Shown piece by piece: positions 6,191 through 13,213 of a stretch of DNA of 17,019 nt; within the stretch, counting starts at the first letter, position 1; the number at the start of each line of letters is the position of its first letter. Below the pieces are notes generated by a model. That model was not told the DNA's origin, made no database searches, and worked only from the letters and a program-made list of their open reading frames with translations. Source of the stretch: DATLNF01 sp035536235 (GTDB taxonomy: Bacteria; Actinomycetota; Actinomycetes; BP-191); NCBI GenBank assembly GCA_035536235.1, contig DATLOQ010000087.1, forward strand, positions 1 to 17,019, read 5' to 3'. A program made the position numbers and the translations under genes.

Positions 6191-6757
6191 TCAGCGGCCG
6201 GGCATCCCTTCGGCTGCGGTGATGGACAGGGCGGTGTCGTCGATCTCGAAGTAGTCGCCGGGCGACACGTGGCGCCCCCGGCGGACGAGCAAACCCGCGA
6301 TGCGGCGGCGGCGTAAACCGCGCAGGTCGCGGACGGCGTCGTTGTAGATCTGGCGGGCGAGGCCCACCCGGGTGGCGGAGGTGGCCAGCTCAGCCCGCAG
6401 CCGGTCCGGCTTGGACTTCCCCGCCCCCGGTGGGTCCAGGGTCAGCAACGCCGCCCGGATGGCTTTCGACAGCTCGTTCTCGGCATACTCCCGCTCCCCT
6501 TGCCCGGCCGCCTGGGCAGCAACTGCTGCGTCCTCCATCACCTCGGCGAGCTCGAGATCACCAAGCGAGTGACGCCGGCAGTACGCCGCGAGCTCGCCCG
6601 CAGCAGCTGAGCGTCGCACCAGCTGAGCGTCCAACGCCGACCACGAGCCCTGCACGCGAGTCGCGAGCCGCGCCAGTCGGCCATCCGTCCAGGACAGGTA
6701 CACGCCGAGGACGAGCAGCACCAGAAGGAGAACGACGGCGAACGTGATGGGCCGCAC
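6191..6757 (-). CDS. LemA-like membrane-anchored protein
   Basis: A 188-residue protein with one N-terminal membrane helix (about 4-22), followed by a mainly helical, charged domain. The pattern GSWSALDAQLVRR (37-49) and LARQIYNDAVRDLRGLRRRR (133-152) resembles LemA family proteins, whose helical bundle follows a single membrane anchor and whose function is not established. The first stretch after the anchor probably faces outward, as in other LemA proteins, but topology is not certain. The start is the GTG at 6757; no Shine-Dalgarno is evident, and a TAACAT seven bases upstream would suit a leaderless message. Divergent from the SRPBCC gene (142-base gap), 103 bases ahead of the DUF3048 lipoprotein. 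Confidence 0.75.
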   Translation of the reverse strand: MRPITFAVVLLLVLLVLGVYLSWTDGRLARLATRVQGSWSALDAQLVRRSAAAGELAAYCRRHSLGDLELAEVMEDAAVAAQAAGQGEREYAENELSKAIRAALLTLDPPGAGKSKPDRLRAELATSATRVGLARQIYNDAVRDLRGLRRRRIAGLLVRRGRHVSPGDYFEIDDTALSITAAEGMPGR

Positions 6758-6764
6758 ACCAGCG

Positions 6765-6770
6765 ATGTTA
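6765..6770 (-). promoter_or_regulatory. candidate -10 of the LemA-like gene
   Basis: TAACAT on the minus strand ends seven bases before the GTG start, consistent with transcription beginning at the start codon. No convincing -35 was found. Confidence 0.3.
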
Positions 6771-6899
6771 GTGATCCAGCCTGTGGACGCGCTGCGTACG
6801 ATGCGGCGGTCGCGCTCCGGACGGCGTCGTGTCCATCGTCGACGCGCTGACGCCGGACGAGTTCGCAGCCAACGGTGCCGCCGTCACGCCAGGAGGGTC

Positions 6900-7358
6900 A
6901 TGCCACTCAACGCCTCAACAACGATCGCGGCAGACCCGGGCCGCGTGTACGAGCTGGTCAGCGACATCACCCAGATGGGTCGATGGTCGCCGGAGAACAC
7001 CGGAGGTGAGTGGCTCGACGGCGCGACCGGACCACGGGTCGGCGCGACGTTCCGTGGTCACAACAAGCGGGGAATGGCGAAGTGGTCCACGACCTGTGAG
7101 GTGACGACCGCCGAGCCGGGCCAGGTCTTCGCATTTGTGGTCGGCACAAGGCGCAAACCGGACACCCGGTGGACCTACGAGTTCCGGGCCGATGCCGCGG
7201 GGACCGAAGTCGTCGAGACGTGTGAGCTGATCAAGCCGCTCGGCTTCTTCTCCAGGCTCCTGACGCGAGTCACGACCGGCGTACGACACCGCGAGGCCGA
7301 CCTCGTCGAGGGGATGCAGCAGACGCTGGCTCGGCTGAAGCAGGCAGCCGAGTCGTGA
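6900..7358 (+). CDS. SRPBCC (START-like) family protein
   Basis: A 152-residue cytoplasmic protein of the SRPBCC ligand-binding fold (polyketide cyclase/dehydrase-like). Typical elements are ASTTIAADPGRVYELVSDI (5-23, first strand and helix), MGRWSPE (26-32), then strand-rich GATFRGHNK, FAFVVG and WTYEFRADAAGTEVVETCEL (91-110), ending in a long C-terminal helix EGMQQTLARLKQAAES. The deep cavity of this fold binds hydrophobic ligands; the ligand here is unknown and no catalytic residues can be assigned. AGGAGG (6891-6896) three bases before the ATG fixes the start, although the frame is open from 6744. It is a single plus-strand gene between minus-strand genes, with a hairpin directly after its stop. 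Confidence 0.85.
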   Translation: MPLNASTTIAADPGRVYELVSDITQMGRWSPENTGGEWLDGATGPRVGATFRGHNKRGMAKWSTTCEVTTAEPGQVFAFVVGTRRKPDTRWTYEFRADAAGTEVVETCELIKPLGFFSRLLTRVTTGVRHREADLVEGMQQTLARLKQAAES

Positions 7359-7361
7359 CCG

Positions 7362-7381
7362 CCCCGCGATGGACCGCGGGG
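7362..7381. terminator. GC hairpin between convergent genes
   Basis: CCCCGCG (7362-7368) pairs perfectly with CGCGGGG (7375-7381) around a six-base loop, beginning four bases after the SRPBCC stop. There is no T-tract, as is common for actinobacterial terminators. It could end transcription from either side. Confidence 0.6.
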
Positions 7382-7440
7382 TCGAGGGGGGCCGATCGGG
7401 GAGATTCGCGGCCCCTGCCCCGCCGACGACGCCGAGCACG

Positions 7441-7453
7441 ACGCCTCAGGCGT
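7441..7453. terminator. small hairpin after the cupredoxin stop
   Basis: ACGCC-TCA-GGCGT forms a five-pair stem with a three-base loop immediately downstream (minus strand) of the cupredoxin stop codon. It is short and has no T-tract, so its role as a terminator is weakly supported. Confidence 0.3.
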
Positions 7454-7454
7454 G

Positions 7455-8201
7455 TCAGGCGATCTCCATCGTGCCCTTCATGTCACCGTGGAACTCGCAG
7501 ACGTACTCGATCTTGCCGGCCGTCTTCGGGGTGAAGGAGACGACGGTCTCCGAGCCGGGCCCGACGACCTCGCTGATGTCGCCCTGGTTCTCCGGGAGGT
7601 CGAAGGTGTGCGCAAACGGGTCGTCGTTCTTGAGCAGCAGGCGCATCTCCTGACCCGCAGTGCCCTTGAGGTTCGCCGGCGTGAACTGGTCTCCGTCGTG
7701 CATCACCACCTCGACGGTACCGGCAGCCTCAGCCGTCGAGACCGTCTTCTTGTTCGCGAAGGTGAGGGCGGTCGAGGCGACCGCGAGCACCACGATCAGC
7801 CCCGTGCCGATGAGCAGCTTGCGCTGGGTGGAGTCCGTGAACATTCGCTCGCTCTTCCGCCGCGCCAGCCCGAGGATCGAGGCGACGATGGCGGTCCACA
7901 CCCCGACGAATCCGATCAAGGCGGGCACGGCGTCGAGCGCGCTCAGAGTGAAGCCCTGGAACAGCGGGAAGACGAACCAGAAGGTCGCCACCTCGAGCAG
8001 CAGCGACGCGACGAGAGAGACCCAGAGGCCTTTGCCCCACGACCACGCGACTGCGGCGGCGGCCGCCGCCACCGCGAGGAGGACCCCGAAGAAGATCCGG
8101 TCTTCGCCTTGTACAACGGCGATGTGAATCAACGACGACAGGGCGTGTGCTGCGAGTCCGACTGCAGCGACGCTTCGGTAGAGCGGTCGAGAATCCATCA
8201 T
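7455..8201 (-). CDS. membrane-anchored cupredoxin-domain protein
   Basis: The 248-residue protein has about five hydrophobic helices (approximately 11-30, 36-55, 59-80, 88-112, 128-149) and then an extracytoplasmic cupredoxin domain (about 160-248). Likely type 1 copper ligands are His198 (FAHTF), Cys235, His238 and Met241 in CEFHGDM; the Cys-x2-His-x2-Met spacing is that of amicyanin. Such domains carry electrons or bind copper; the partner is not evident. The N-terminal four-helix part is unfamiliar, with His19 and His26 in helix 1 and Glu70 in helix 3. Two adjacent ATGs (8201, 8198) follow a run of seven Gs; the second has better spacing. It is convergent with the SRPBCC gene and lies just downstream of pimA, with a 79-base gap. 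Confidence 0.85.
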   Translation of the reverse strand: MMDSRPLYRSVAAVGLAAHALSSLIHIAVVQGEDRIFFGVLLAVAAAAAAVAWSWGKGLWVSLVASLLLEVATFWFVFPLFQGFTLSALDAVPALIGFVGVWTAIVASILGLARRKSERMFTDSTQRKLLIGTGLIVVLAVASTALTFANKKTVSTAEAAGTVEVVMHDGDQFTPANLKGTAGQEMRLLLKNDDPFAHTFDLPENQGDISEVVGPGSETVVSFTPKTAGKIEYVCEFHGDMKGTMEIA

Positions 8202-8280
8202 GTCCCCCCCGGGCTGTTAGGACGTCATGTGCAGTGTGCCAGCGTTCGCGGCACTTGTCGTGCAGGCTGCCTGTGCCTTT

Positions 8281-9429
8281 TCAGGCGGGTGCCCCGCTGC
8301 TGCGACCGAGCGCCCGGTCGGCAGAGACCTTCTCGCCGGCGACCGTCTCGTAGACCTCGACGAGCTGCCGGGTGACGGTCGGCCAGTCGTAGCGGCGTAC
8401 GACGTCTCGACCAGCGGCCGCATGCTGGGCGCGGCGGGCCGGGTCGGACAGCAGCGCGTCGAGGACGCCGGCGAGCGCGCCGGGGTCGTCCGGCGCGACC
8501 AGTGCGCCGGCCCCGTCGAGGGTGACCCGGAACGCCTCGAGATCGCTGGCCACAACTGGCGCGCCGGCTGCCATCGCCTCGAGCAGCACGATCCCGAAGC
8601 TCTCCCCACCTATGTTCGGCGCGCAGTAGATGTCGACGGACCGGAAGAACCGCGCCTTGTCAGCCTCGCTGACCAGACCTAACAGCTCGACCCGGTGCGC
8701 CCACGGGCCGGGCAGGTCAGCGCGCACCTCGTCGACGTCGCCGGGGCCGGCGACGAGCAAGCGCAGCCCCGGGTGCGCAGCCGCGAGCGGACCGAATGCC
8801 TCCAGCAGCACGGGCAACCCCTTCCGGGGCTCGTCGATGCGCCCCAGGAAGCCGACGGCACCGTGCGGTCCGGGCCAGCCGGGCAGCGGCTCGGCCTCGG
8901 CGAACAGGCTGACGTCGACGCCGTTGGGTACCAGGAGGCACGAGCCGCCAAGGTGGGTCACCACGTACGTGCGAGCCGCCGGGCTGACCGCTATCCGCGC
9001 GTGGATCTTCTCCAGCGCAGGGCGCAGCGCCGGCTCCAGGGTCTCCAGCGCGCGTGACCGTACGACGCTCGCATGGAAGGTGGCGACGACAGGGCCGCGG
9101 GCCGCCCACAGCGCGAGCAGGCTGACACTCGGGGCGAACGGCTCGTGCAGATGCAGCACGTCGAAGTCCCCATCGGCGAGCCAGCGGCGGGCTCGTTTCG
9201 CACTGCGCGGTCCGAAGGCCAGCCGGGCCACGGAGCCGTTGTAGCGGATCGGCACCGTGCGCCCGGCGTTGACGACGTACGGGGGCAGCTCCGCGTCGGC
9301 GTCGGCCGCCGGGGCCAGCACGGACACCTCGTGACCGATGCTGGTGAGGGCGAGGGCGAGATCGCGGACGTGCGACTGCACGCCGCCCGGTACGTCCCAG
9401 GTGTACGGACAGACCAGTCCGACCCTCAC
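8281..9429 (-). CDS. pimA: PimA, phosphatidylinositol alpha-mannosyltransferase
   Basis: PimA transfers mannose from GDP-mannose to the 2-position of the inositol of phosphatidylinositol on the cytoplasmic face of the membrane, the first step of PIM (and LM/LAM-type) synthesis. The 382-residue GT4, GT-B protein shows the N-terminal GGVQSHV loop (15-21), HEPFAPS (95-101), His119 in ATFHAS, GRIDEPRKG (196-204, with the phosphate-binding Arg and Lys) and the E-x7-E motif ESFGIVLLE (276-284). The GTG start at 9429 overlaps the stop of the acyltransferase gene (GTGA). Order pgsA, acyltransferase, pimA matches the conserved actinobacterial cluster and supports PimA over other GT4 enzymes. Slight alternative: a paralogue acting on another lipid. 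Confidence 0.93.
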   Translation of the reverse strand: MRVGLVCPYTWDVPGGVQSHVRDLALALTSIGHEVSVLAPAADADAELPPYVVNAGRTVPIRYNGSVARLAFGPRSAKRARRWLADGDFDVLHLHEPFAPSVSLLALWAARGPVVATFHASVVRSRALETLEPALRPALEKIHARIAVSPAARTYVVTHLGGSCLLVPNGVDVSLFAEAEPLPGWPGPHGAVGFLGRIDEPRKGLPVLLEAFGPLAAAHPGLRLLVAGPGDVDEVRADLPGPWAHRVELLGLVSEADKARFFRSVDIYCAPNIGGESFGIVLLEAMAAGAPVVASDLEAFRVTLDGAGALVAPDDPGALAGVLDALLSDPARRAQHAAAGRDVVRRYDWPTVTRQLVEVYETVAGEKVSADRALGRSSGAPA

Positions 9430-10382
9430 GCCGGCTCACCCGCGTCGGTTCCGGCGCGACGGCGGCGGGGATCGCCGGGTGCCAGGTCGTCGAGCCAGAG
9501 CCGCTGCAGCATGTGCCAGTCCTGCGGGTGCTCCGCGATGCCGACCTCGAAGGCACGCGCCACCTGCTGCGTCATCGCGGCAACCGCCGCGGCCTCGTCG
9601 GTCACACCGGGCTCGGCACTCGGTGCTAGCACGCGGTCATGCGTGCGCAGATCCCAGCCGTCCGGCCTGTTGGACAGTGTCACCGGCAGAAGTGCTGCAC
9701 CGGTGCGCAGCGCGAGCGCCGCGGGGCCGGACGGAAACCGAGTGGCAGCGCCGAAGAAGTCCACCTCTACACCGCGGGCGGTCAGGTCACGGTCGCCCAG
9801 CAGGCAGAGCATCCCGCCGGCCCGCAGACGGGCCTCGAGCAGCTCAAACGGACTTGCCATCCCGCCGGTGAGCGGCACGACTTCCATGCCGATCTCTTCG
9901 CGCATCGCCACGAAGCGGTCGAAGAGCGCCGCCGGCTCGACGCGCTCGGCGACCGTGGTGAAGGGCATGCCGGTCAGCGTCGCCCAGACGCCGGCGTAGT
10001 CCCAGTTGCCCTGGTGGGGCAGCACCATCACGACGCCCTTGCCGGCGGCGTAGCACTCGCGCATCAGCCCCTCATTGGCCATCGTCGTACCGGCCACGAT
10101 GTCGTCGTACGGCGTGACCGAGAGGCGGAAGACCTCTCGCCAGTAGCGCGCGTAGGACGCCACTCCCGCTGCTGTGACCCGGTCGAGGTGGTCCGGCGAT
10201 GCATGCTCGCCAAGCACTCGCGCGAGGTTGGCGCGCAGTCGGCGCACCCCGTTCCCGCCCTTGCGGGCAGCGACCGCGGCACCGCCGTTGAAGGCGGCTC
10301 GTGCCCAAGGCTCCGGCAGAGCGCGCACTGCGCTCCAGCCCGCGGCGTAGCCGAAGTACTGAAGTCGAGGCGGCAGGCCCAC
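9426..10382 (-). CDS. patA: phosphatidylinositol mannoside acyltransferase
   Basis: This enzyme acylates the 2-mannose of PIM1/PIM2 from acyl-CoA at the inner face of the membrane. The 318-residue protein belongs to the LpxL/HtrB-like lysophospholipid acyltransferase family and carries the H-x4-D catalytic motif HQGNWD (His123, Asp128) after the hydrophobic strand GVVMVLP. GDRDL (196-200) and FFGAATRFPSGPAALALRTGA (209-229) are family landmarks; the acid in GDRDL is probably the second active-site carboxylate. The GTG start at 10382 follows the pgsA stop by three bases, and its own stop overlaps pimA. Position between pgsA and pimA supports the PIM role over a generic acyltransferase. Confidence 0.93.
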   Translation of the reverse strand: MGLPPRLQYFGYAAGWSAVRALPEPWARAAFNGGAAVAARKGGNGVRRLRANLARVLGEHASPDHLDRVTAAGVASYARYWREVFRLSVTPYDDIVAGTTMANEGLMRECYAAGKGVVMVLPHQGNWDYAGVWATLTGMPFTTVAERVEPAALFDRFVAMREEIGMEVVPLTGGMASPFELLEARLRAGGMLCLLGDRDLTARGVEVDFFGAATRFPSGPAALALRTGAALLPVTLSNRPDGWDLRTHDRVLAPSAEPGVTDEAAAVAAMTQQVARAFEVGIAEHPQDWHMLQRLWLDDLAPGDPRRRRAGTDAGEPA

Positions 10383-10385
10383 CGC

Positions 10386-11000
10386 TCAGCCGGTCGGCGC
10401 GAGGTGCGCAGCCTGGCCGTGGACGTGGATCATGCGCTGCACCACCGTCGCGGTCGAGGCGGCCGCCAGGAGCCACAGCATCACCGCAAGGACGTAGGGC
10501 ACCCCGATGCCGTGGAAGCCGGTGCCCACCAGCACCAGGATCAGCCGCTCCGCCCGCTCAGCGATGCCGACGTCGCAGCGAATGCCGAGGCCTTCCGCCC
10601 GGGCTTTGACGTAAGAGATCACAGCGCCCGAGACCAGGCAGTAGAGCGCGAGGCCAGCTATCCAGGGCTGATCAGAGCCATGGCGGCTGAAGTGCCAGAC
10701 CACGGCGGCGAACACCGCGCCGTCGGTGATCCGATCCAGCGTCGAGTCCAGCAACGCACCCCACACCGTCCCGCCGCCACGGGCCTTTGCCAGCCGTCCG
10801 TCGAGCAGGTCGAACATGGCGAAGAACCACACCACCATGGTGCCGGCGAAGAGGCGGCCGTCCGCGAGCAGGAGCGCCCCACCCAACGCGCCGAGAGTGC
10901 CGATGATCGTCAGCCCGTTGGCGGTCACCGGAGTGCGCGCCAACGCTCGGATCAGCGGCGCCACGAAGCGGCCAATCGGCCCCCGGGCCTTGTTGAGCAT
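10386..11000 (-). CDS. pgsA: phosphatidylinositol phosphate synthase (CDP-alcohol phosphotransferase)
   Basis: This integral membrane enzyme condenses CDP-diacylglycerol with inositol 1-phosphate to give phosphatidylinositol phosphate, the PIM precursor. The 204-residue protein has six expected membrane helices and the CDP-alcohol phosphotransferase motif with all acidic residues present: Asp64, Asp67, Gly68, Ala71, Gly81, Asp85 and Asp89. The Arg that normally follows Ala71 is Lys72. SYVKARAEGLG (about 129-139) and AERAERL are typical of the PIP synthase subgroup. The ATG at 11000 is chosen because AAGGTGG lies five bases upstream; a GTG at 11009 would sit inside that site. First gene of pgsA, acyltransferase, pimA; divergent from the EF-G-like gene across about 104 bases. 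Confidence 0.93.
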   Translation of the reverse strand: MLNKARGPIGRFVAPLIRALARTPVTANGLTIIGTLGALGGALLLADGRLFAGTMVVWFFAMFDLLDGRLAKARGGGTVWGALLDSTLDRITDGAVFAAVVWHFSRHGSDQPWIAGLALYCLVSGAVISYVKARAEGLGIRCDVGIAERAERLILVLVGTGFHGIGVPYVLAVMLWLLAAASTATVVQRMIHVHGQAAHLAPTG

Positions 11001-11050
11001 GAGACCCACCTTAGCGACGGGAAGCGGGCTCCCTCTTGTCCTGCTGCGGG

Positions 11051-11072
11051 ACCCGGGTGGAGAGTCCCGGGT
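11051..11072. promoter_or_regulatory. inverted repeat upstream of the EF-G-like gene
   Basis: ACCCGGG (11051-11057) and CCCGGGT (11066-11072) can form a seven-pair stem with an eight-base loop, ending 32 bases before the GTG. An overlapping palindrome GTACGTCGTAC follows at 11071-11081. It may be an operator or a leader hairpin between the divergent pgsA and EF-G-like genes; no family was recognised. Confidence 0.35.
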
Positions 11073-11104
11073 ACGTCGTACCGCTGCTCACGCTCGGAGG
11101 AACT

Positions 11105-13204
11105 GTGGCGATCTCACCCAGCAATGTCCGCAACGTGGTGCTGGTCGGTCATTCCGGTGCGGGCAAGACCACGCTGGTGGAGGCACTTCTCGTCGCGACC
11201 GGAGCGCTGAGCCGGGCAGGCAGGATTGAAGATGGCACGACGACCACCGACTTCGACGACGCCGAAGTCCGTCAGCAACGGTCCGTCTCCCTTGCCCTCG
11301 CCCCCATCGAGCACAACGGCATCAAGGTCAACCTGCTCGACGCGCCCGGCTACGCCGACTTCGTGGGCGATCTGCGGGCCGGGTTGCGGGGAGCGGACGC
11401 CGCTCTCTTCGTCGTCTCAGCGACGGACGGCATCGACGGCGCGACCCGGATGCTCTGGGAGGAGTGCGCCAACGTCGCCATGCCCCGCGCCATCGTCATC
11501 TCCAAGCTCGACCGCGACCGGGCGGACTTCGACGAGACAGTCGCGCTGTGCCAGCGGGTTTTCGGCGAGAGCGTCCTGCCGCTCTACCTGCCCATGCACA
11601 CCGACGACGAGGGAGTCGGCGGCGTCATCGGGCTGCTCTCGAAGCAGGTCGCCGACTACTCCACCGGCACCCGGGTGGAGCGCGCGCCCGACCCTGAGCA
11701 TCTGCCGCTGATCGAGGAGGCGCGCAACGCCCTGCTCGAGGGGATCATCGCCGAGAGCGAGGACGAGACTCTGCTGGACCGCTATCTCGCCGGCGAGGAC
11801 ATCGACACGAAGGTCCTCATCGACGATCTCGAGACGGCCGTCGCGCGCGGCTCGTTCTACCCCGTGCTGGCCACGGCAGCGGTGACCGGACTCGGCATGA
11901 CGGAGCTGCTCGAGGTCCTCACCTCGGCATTCCCTTCACCGCTGGAGCACCCACTGCCCGCCGTCACCGCGCCGAACGGTGACCCCCGCGAGCCGCTGAC
12001 CTGTGATCCGGCCGGACCGCTCGCCGCCGAGGTCATCAAGACGACGACCGACCCGTACGTCGGGCGCATCAGCCTGGTCCGCGTCTTCAGCGGCACCCTG
12101 CGTCCGGACCAGATCGTGCACGTCAGCGGCCACGGACTCGCCGACCGGGGCCACGAGGACCACGACGTGGACGAGAAGGTCGGCGCCCTCACCTCGCCGC
12201 TGGGCAAGACGTACCGGCCGGTCACCGAGTGCGGGGCCGGCGACATCTGCGCCATCGCGAAGCTCGGCCGCGCGGAGACCGGCGACACCCTGTCGGCTAA
12301 GGACGGCCCCCTGCTGATCGCCCCGTGGGAGATGCCGGAGCCGCTTCTCCCGGTCGCGATCGAGGCGACGAGCAAAGGAGACGAGGACAAGCTCGGCACC
12401 GGACTCAACCGCATCGTGGCGGAGGACCCGACCGTGCGTCTGGAGCGCAACATCGAGACCCATCAGCTGGTGCTGTGGACGATGGGCGAAGCGCACGCCG
12501 ACGTACTCCTCGACCGGCTGAAGTCGAAGTACGGCGTCAGCGTGAGCACCGTCGACATTCGCGTGCCGCTGCGCGAGACGTTCGGGTCCACCGCGACTGG
12601 TCTGGGCCGCCACGTCAAGCAGTCCGGCGGCCACGGCCAGTACGCCGTCTGCACGGTCGAGGTCGAGCCGCTGCCAAGCGGTGGCGGGTTCGAGTTCGTC
12701 GACAAGATCTTCGGCGGGTCGGTGCCGCAGCAGTTCATCCCCTCGGTGGAGAAGGGCGCCCGCGCGCAGATGCAGCGCGGCGTCGTGGCGGGCTACCCGC
12801 TCGTGGACGTGAAGGTCACCCTCCTCGACGGCAAGGCGCACAGCGTCGACTCCTCGGACATGGCCTTCCAGATCGCCGGTGGGCTTGCCCTGAAGGAGGC
12901 AGCCAAAGGGGGGGACGTGCGGCTGCTCGAGCCAGTGCTCACCCTCGGCGTCCTGGTGCCCGATGAGTACGTCGGCGCGGTGATGAGCGACCTGTCGGCG
13001 CGCCGCGGCCGGGTCGTCGGCACGGAGCCGGTCGGGATCGGCCGCACCGTCGTACGCGCAGAGGTACCCGAGGCGGAGGTGCTCCGCTACGCCGTCGACC
13101 TGCGGTCGCTGTCCCACGGCAGCGGGTCGTTCACCCGCAGCTTCCTGCGCTACGACCCGATGCCGGCGCACCTCGCGGCGAAGGTCATCGCTGCTGCCTC
13201 CTAG
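11105..13204 (+). CDS. fusA2: EF-G-like translational GTPase (EF-G2 type)
   Basis: A 699-residue paralogue of elongation factor G, with the five-domain layout. G1 is GHSGAGKT (15-22), G3 is DAPGYADF (79-86) and G4 is SKLD (133-136). Domain IV is recognised by GRHVKQSGGHGQYAVCTVEV, and domain V by GAVMSDLSARRGRVVGTEP. It differs from canonical EF-G: Tyr replaces the catalytic His of DxPGH, Ser replaces Asn in NKxD, and switch I reads RQQRSVSLA instead of the usual QERGITI pattern. It fits the actinobacterial EF-G2 group (as M. tuberculosis fusA2), whose role is unclear and which is not the essential translocase. GGAGG (11096-11100) four bases before the GTG at 11105 sets the start; the frame is open from 11036. 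Convergent with the ABC permease gene, only nine bases apart. Confidence 0.92.
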   Translation: MAISPSNVRNVVLVGHSGAGKTTLVEALLVATGALSRAGRIEDGTTTTDFDDAEVRQQRSVSLALAPIEHNGIKVNLLDAPGYADFVGDLRAGLRGADAALFVVSATDGIDGATRMLWEECANVAMPRAIVISKLDRDRADFDETVALCQRVFGESVLPLYLPMHTDDEGVGGVIGLLSKQVADYSTGTRVERAPDPEHLPLIEEARNALLEGIIAESEDETLLDRYLAGEDIDTKVLIDDLETAVARGSFYPVLATAAVTGLGMTELLEVLTSAFPSPLEHPLPAVTAPNGDPREPLTCDPAGPLAAEVIKTTTDPYVGRISLVRVFSGTLRPDQIVHVSGHGLADRGHEDHDVDEKVGALTSPLGKTYRPVTECGAGDICAIAKLGRAETGDTLSAKDGPLLIAPWEMPEPLLPVAIEATSKGDEDKLGTGLNRIVAEDPTVRLERNIETHQLVLWTMGEAHADVLLDRLKSKYGVSVSTVDIRVPLRETFGSTATGLGRHVKQSGGHGQYAVCTVEVEPLPSGGGFEFVDKIFGGSVPQQFIPSVEKGARAQMQRGVVAGYPLVDVKVTLLDGKAHSVDSSDMAFQIAGGLALKEAAKGGDVRLLEPVLTLGVLVPDEYVGAVMSDLSARRGRVVGTEPVGIGRTVVRAEVPEAEVLRYAVDLRSLSHGSGSFTRSFLRYDPMPAHLAAKVIAAAS

Positions 13205-13213
13205 CCGATCGCC

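Noticed and set aside
6160..6222. Tiny plus-strand ORF starting MNFDQREVRR between the LemA-like and DUF3048 genes
   Set aside because: It has about 20 codons, no ribosome binding site, and overlaps the end of the LemA-like gene.
11936..13171. 411-codon minus-strand frame inside the EF-G-like gene
   Set aside because: The plus strand encodes recognisable EF-G domains throughout; the antisense product has no motif.
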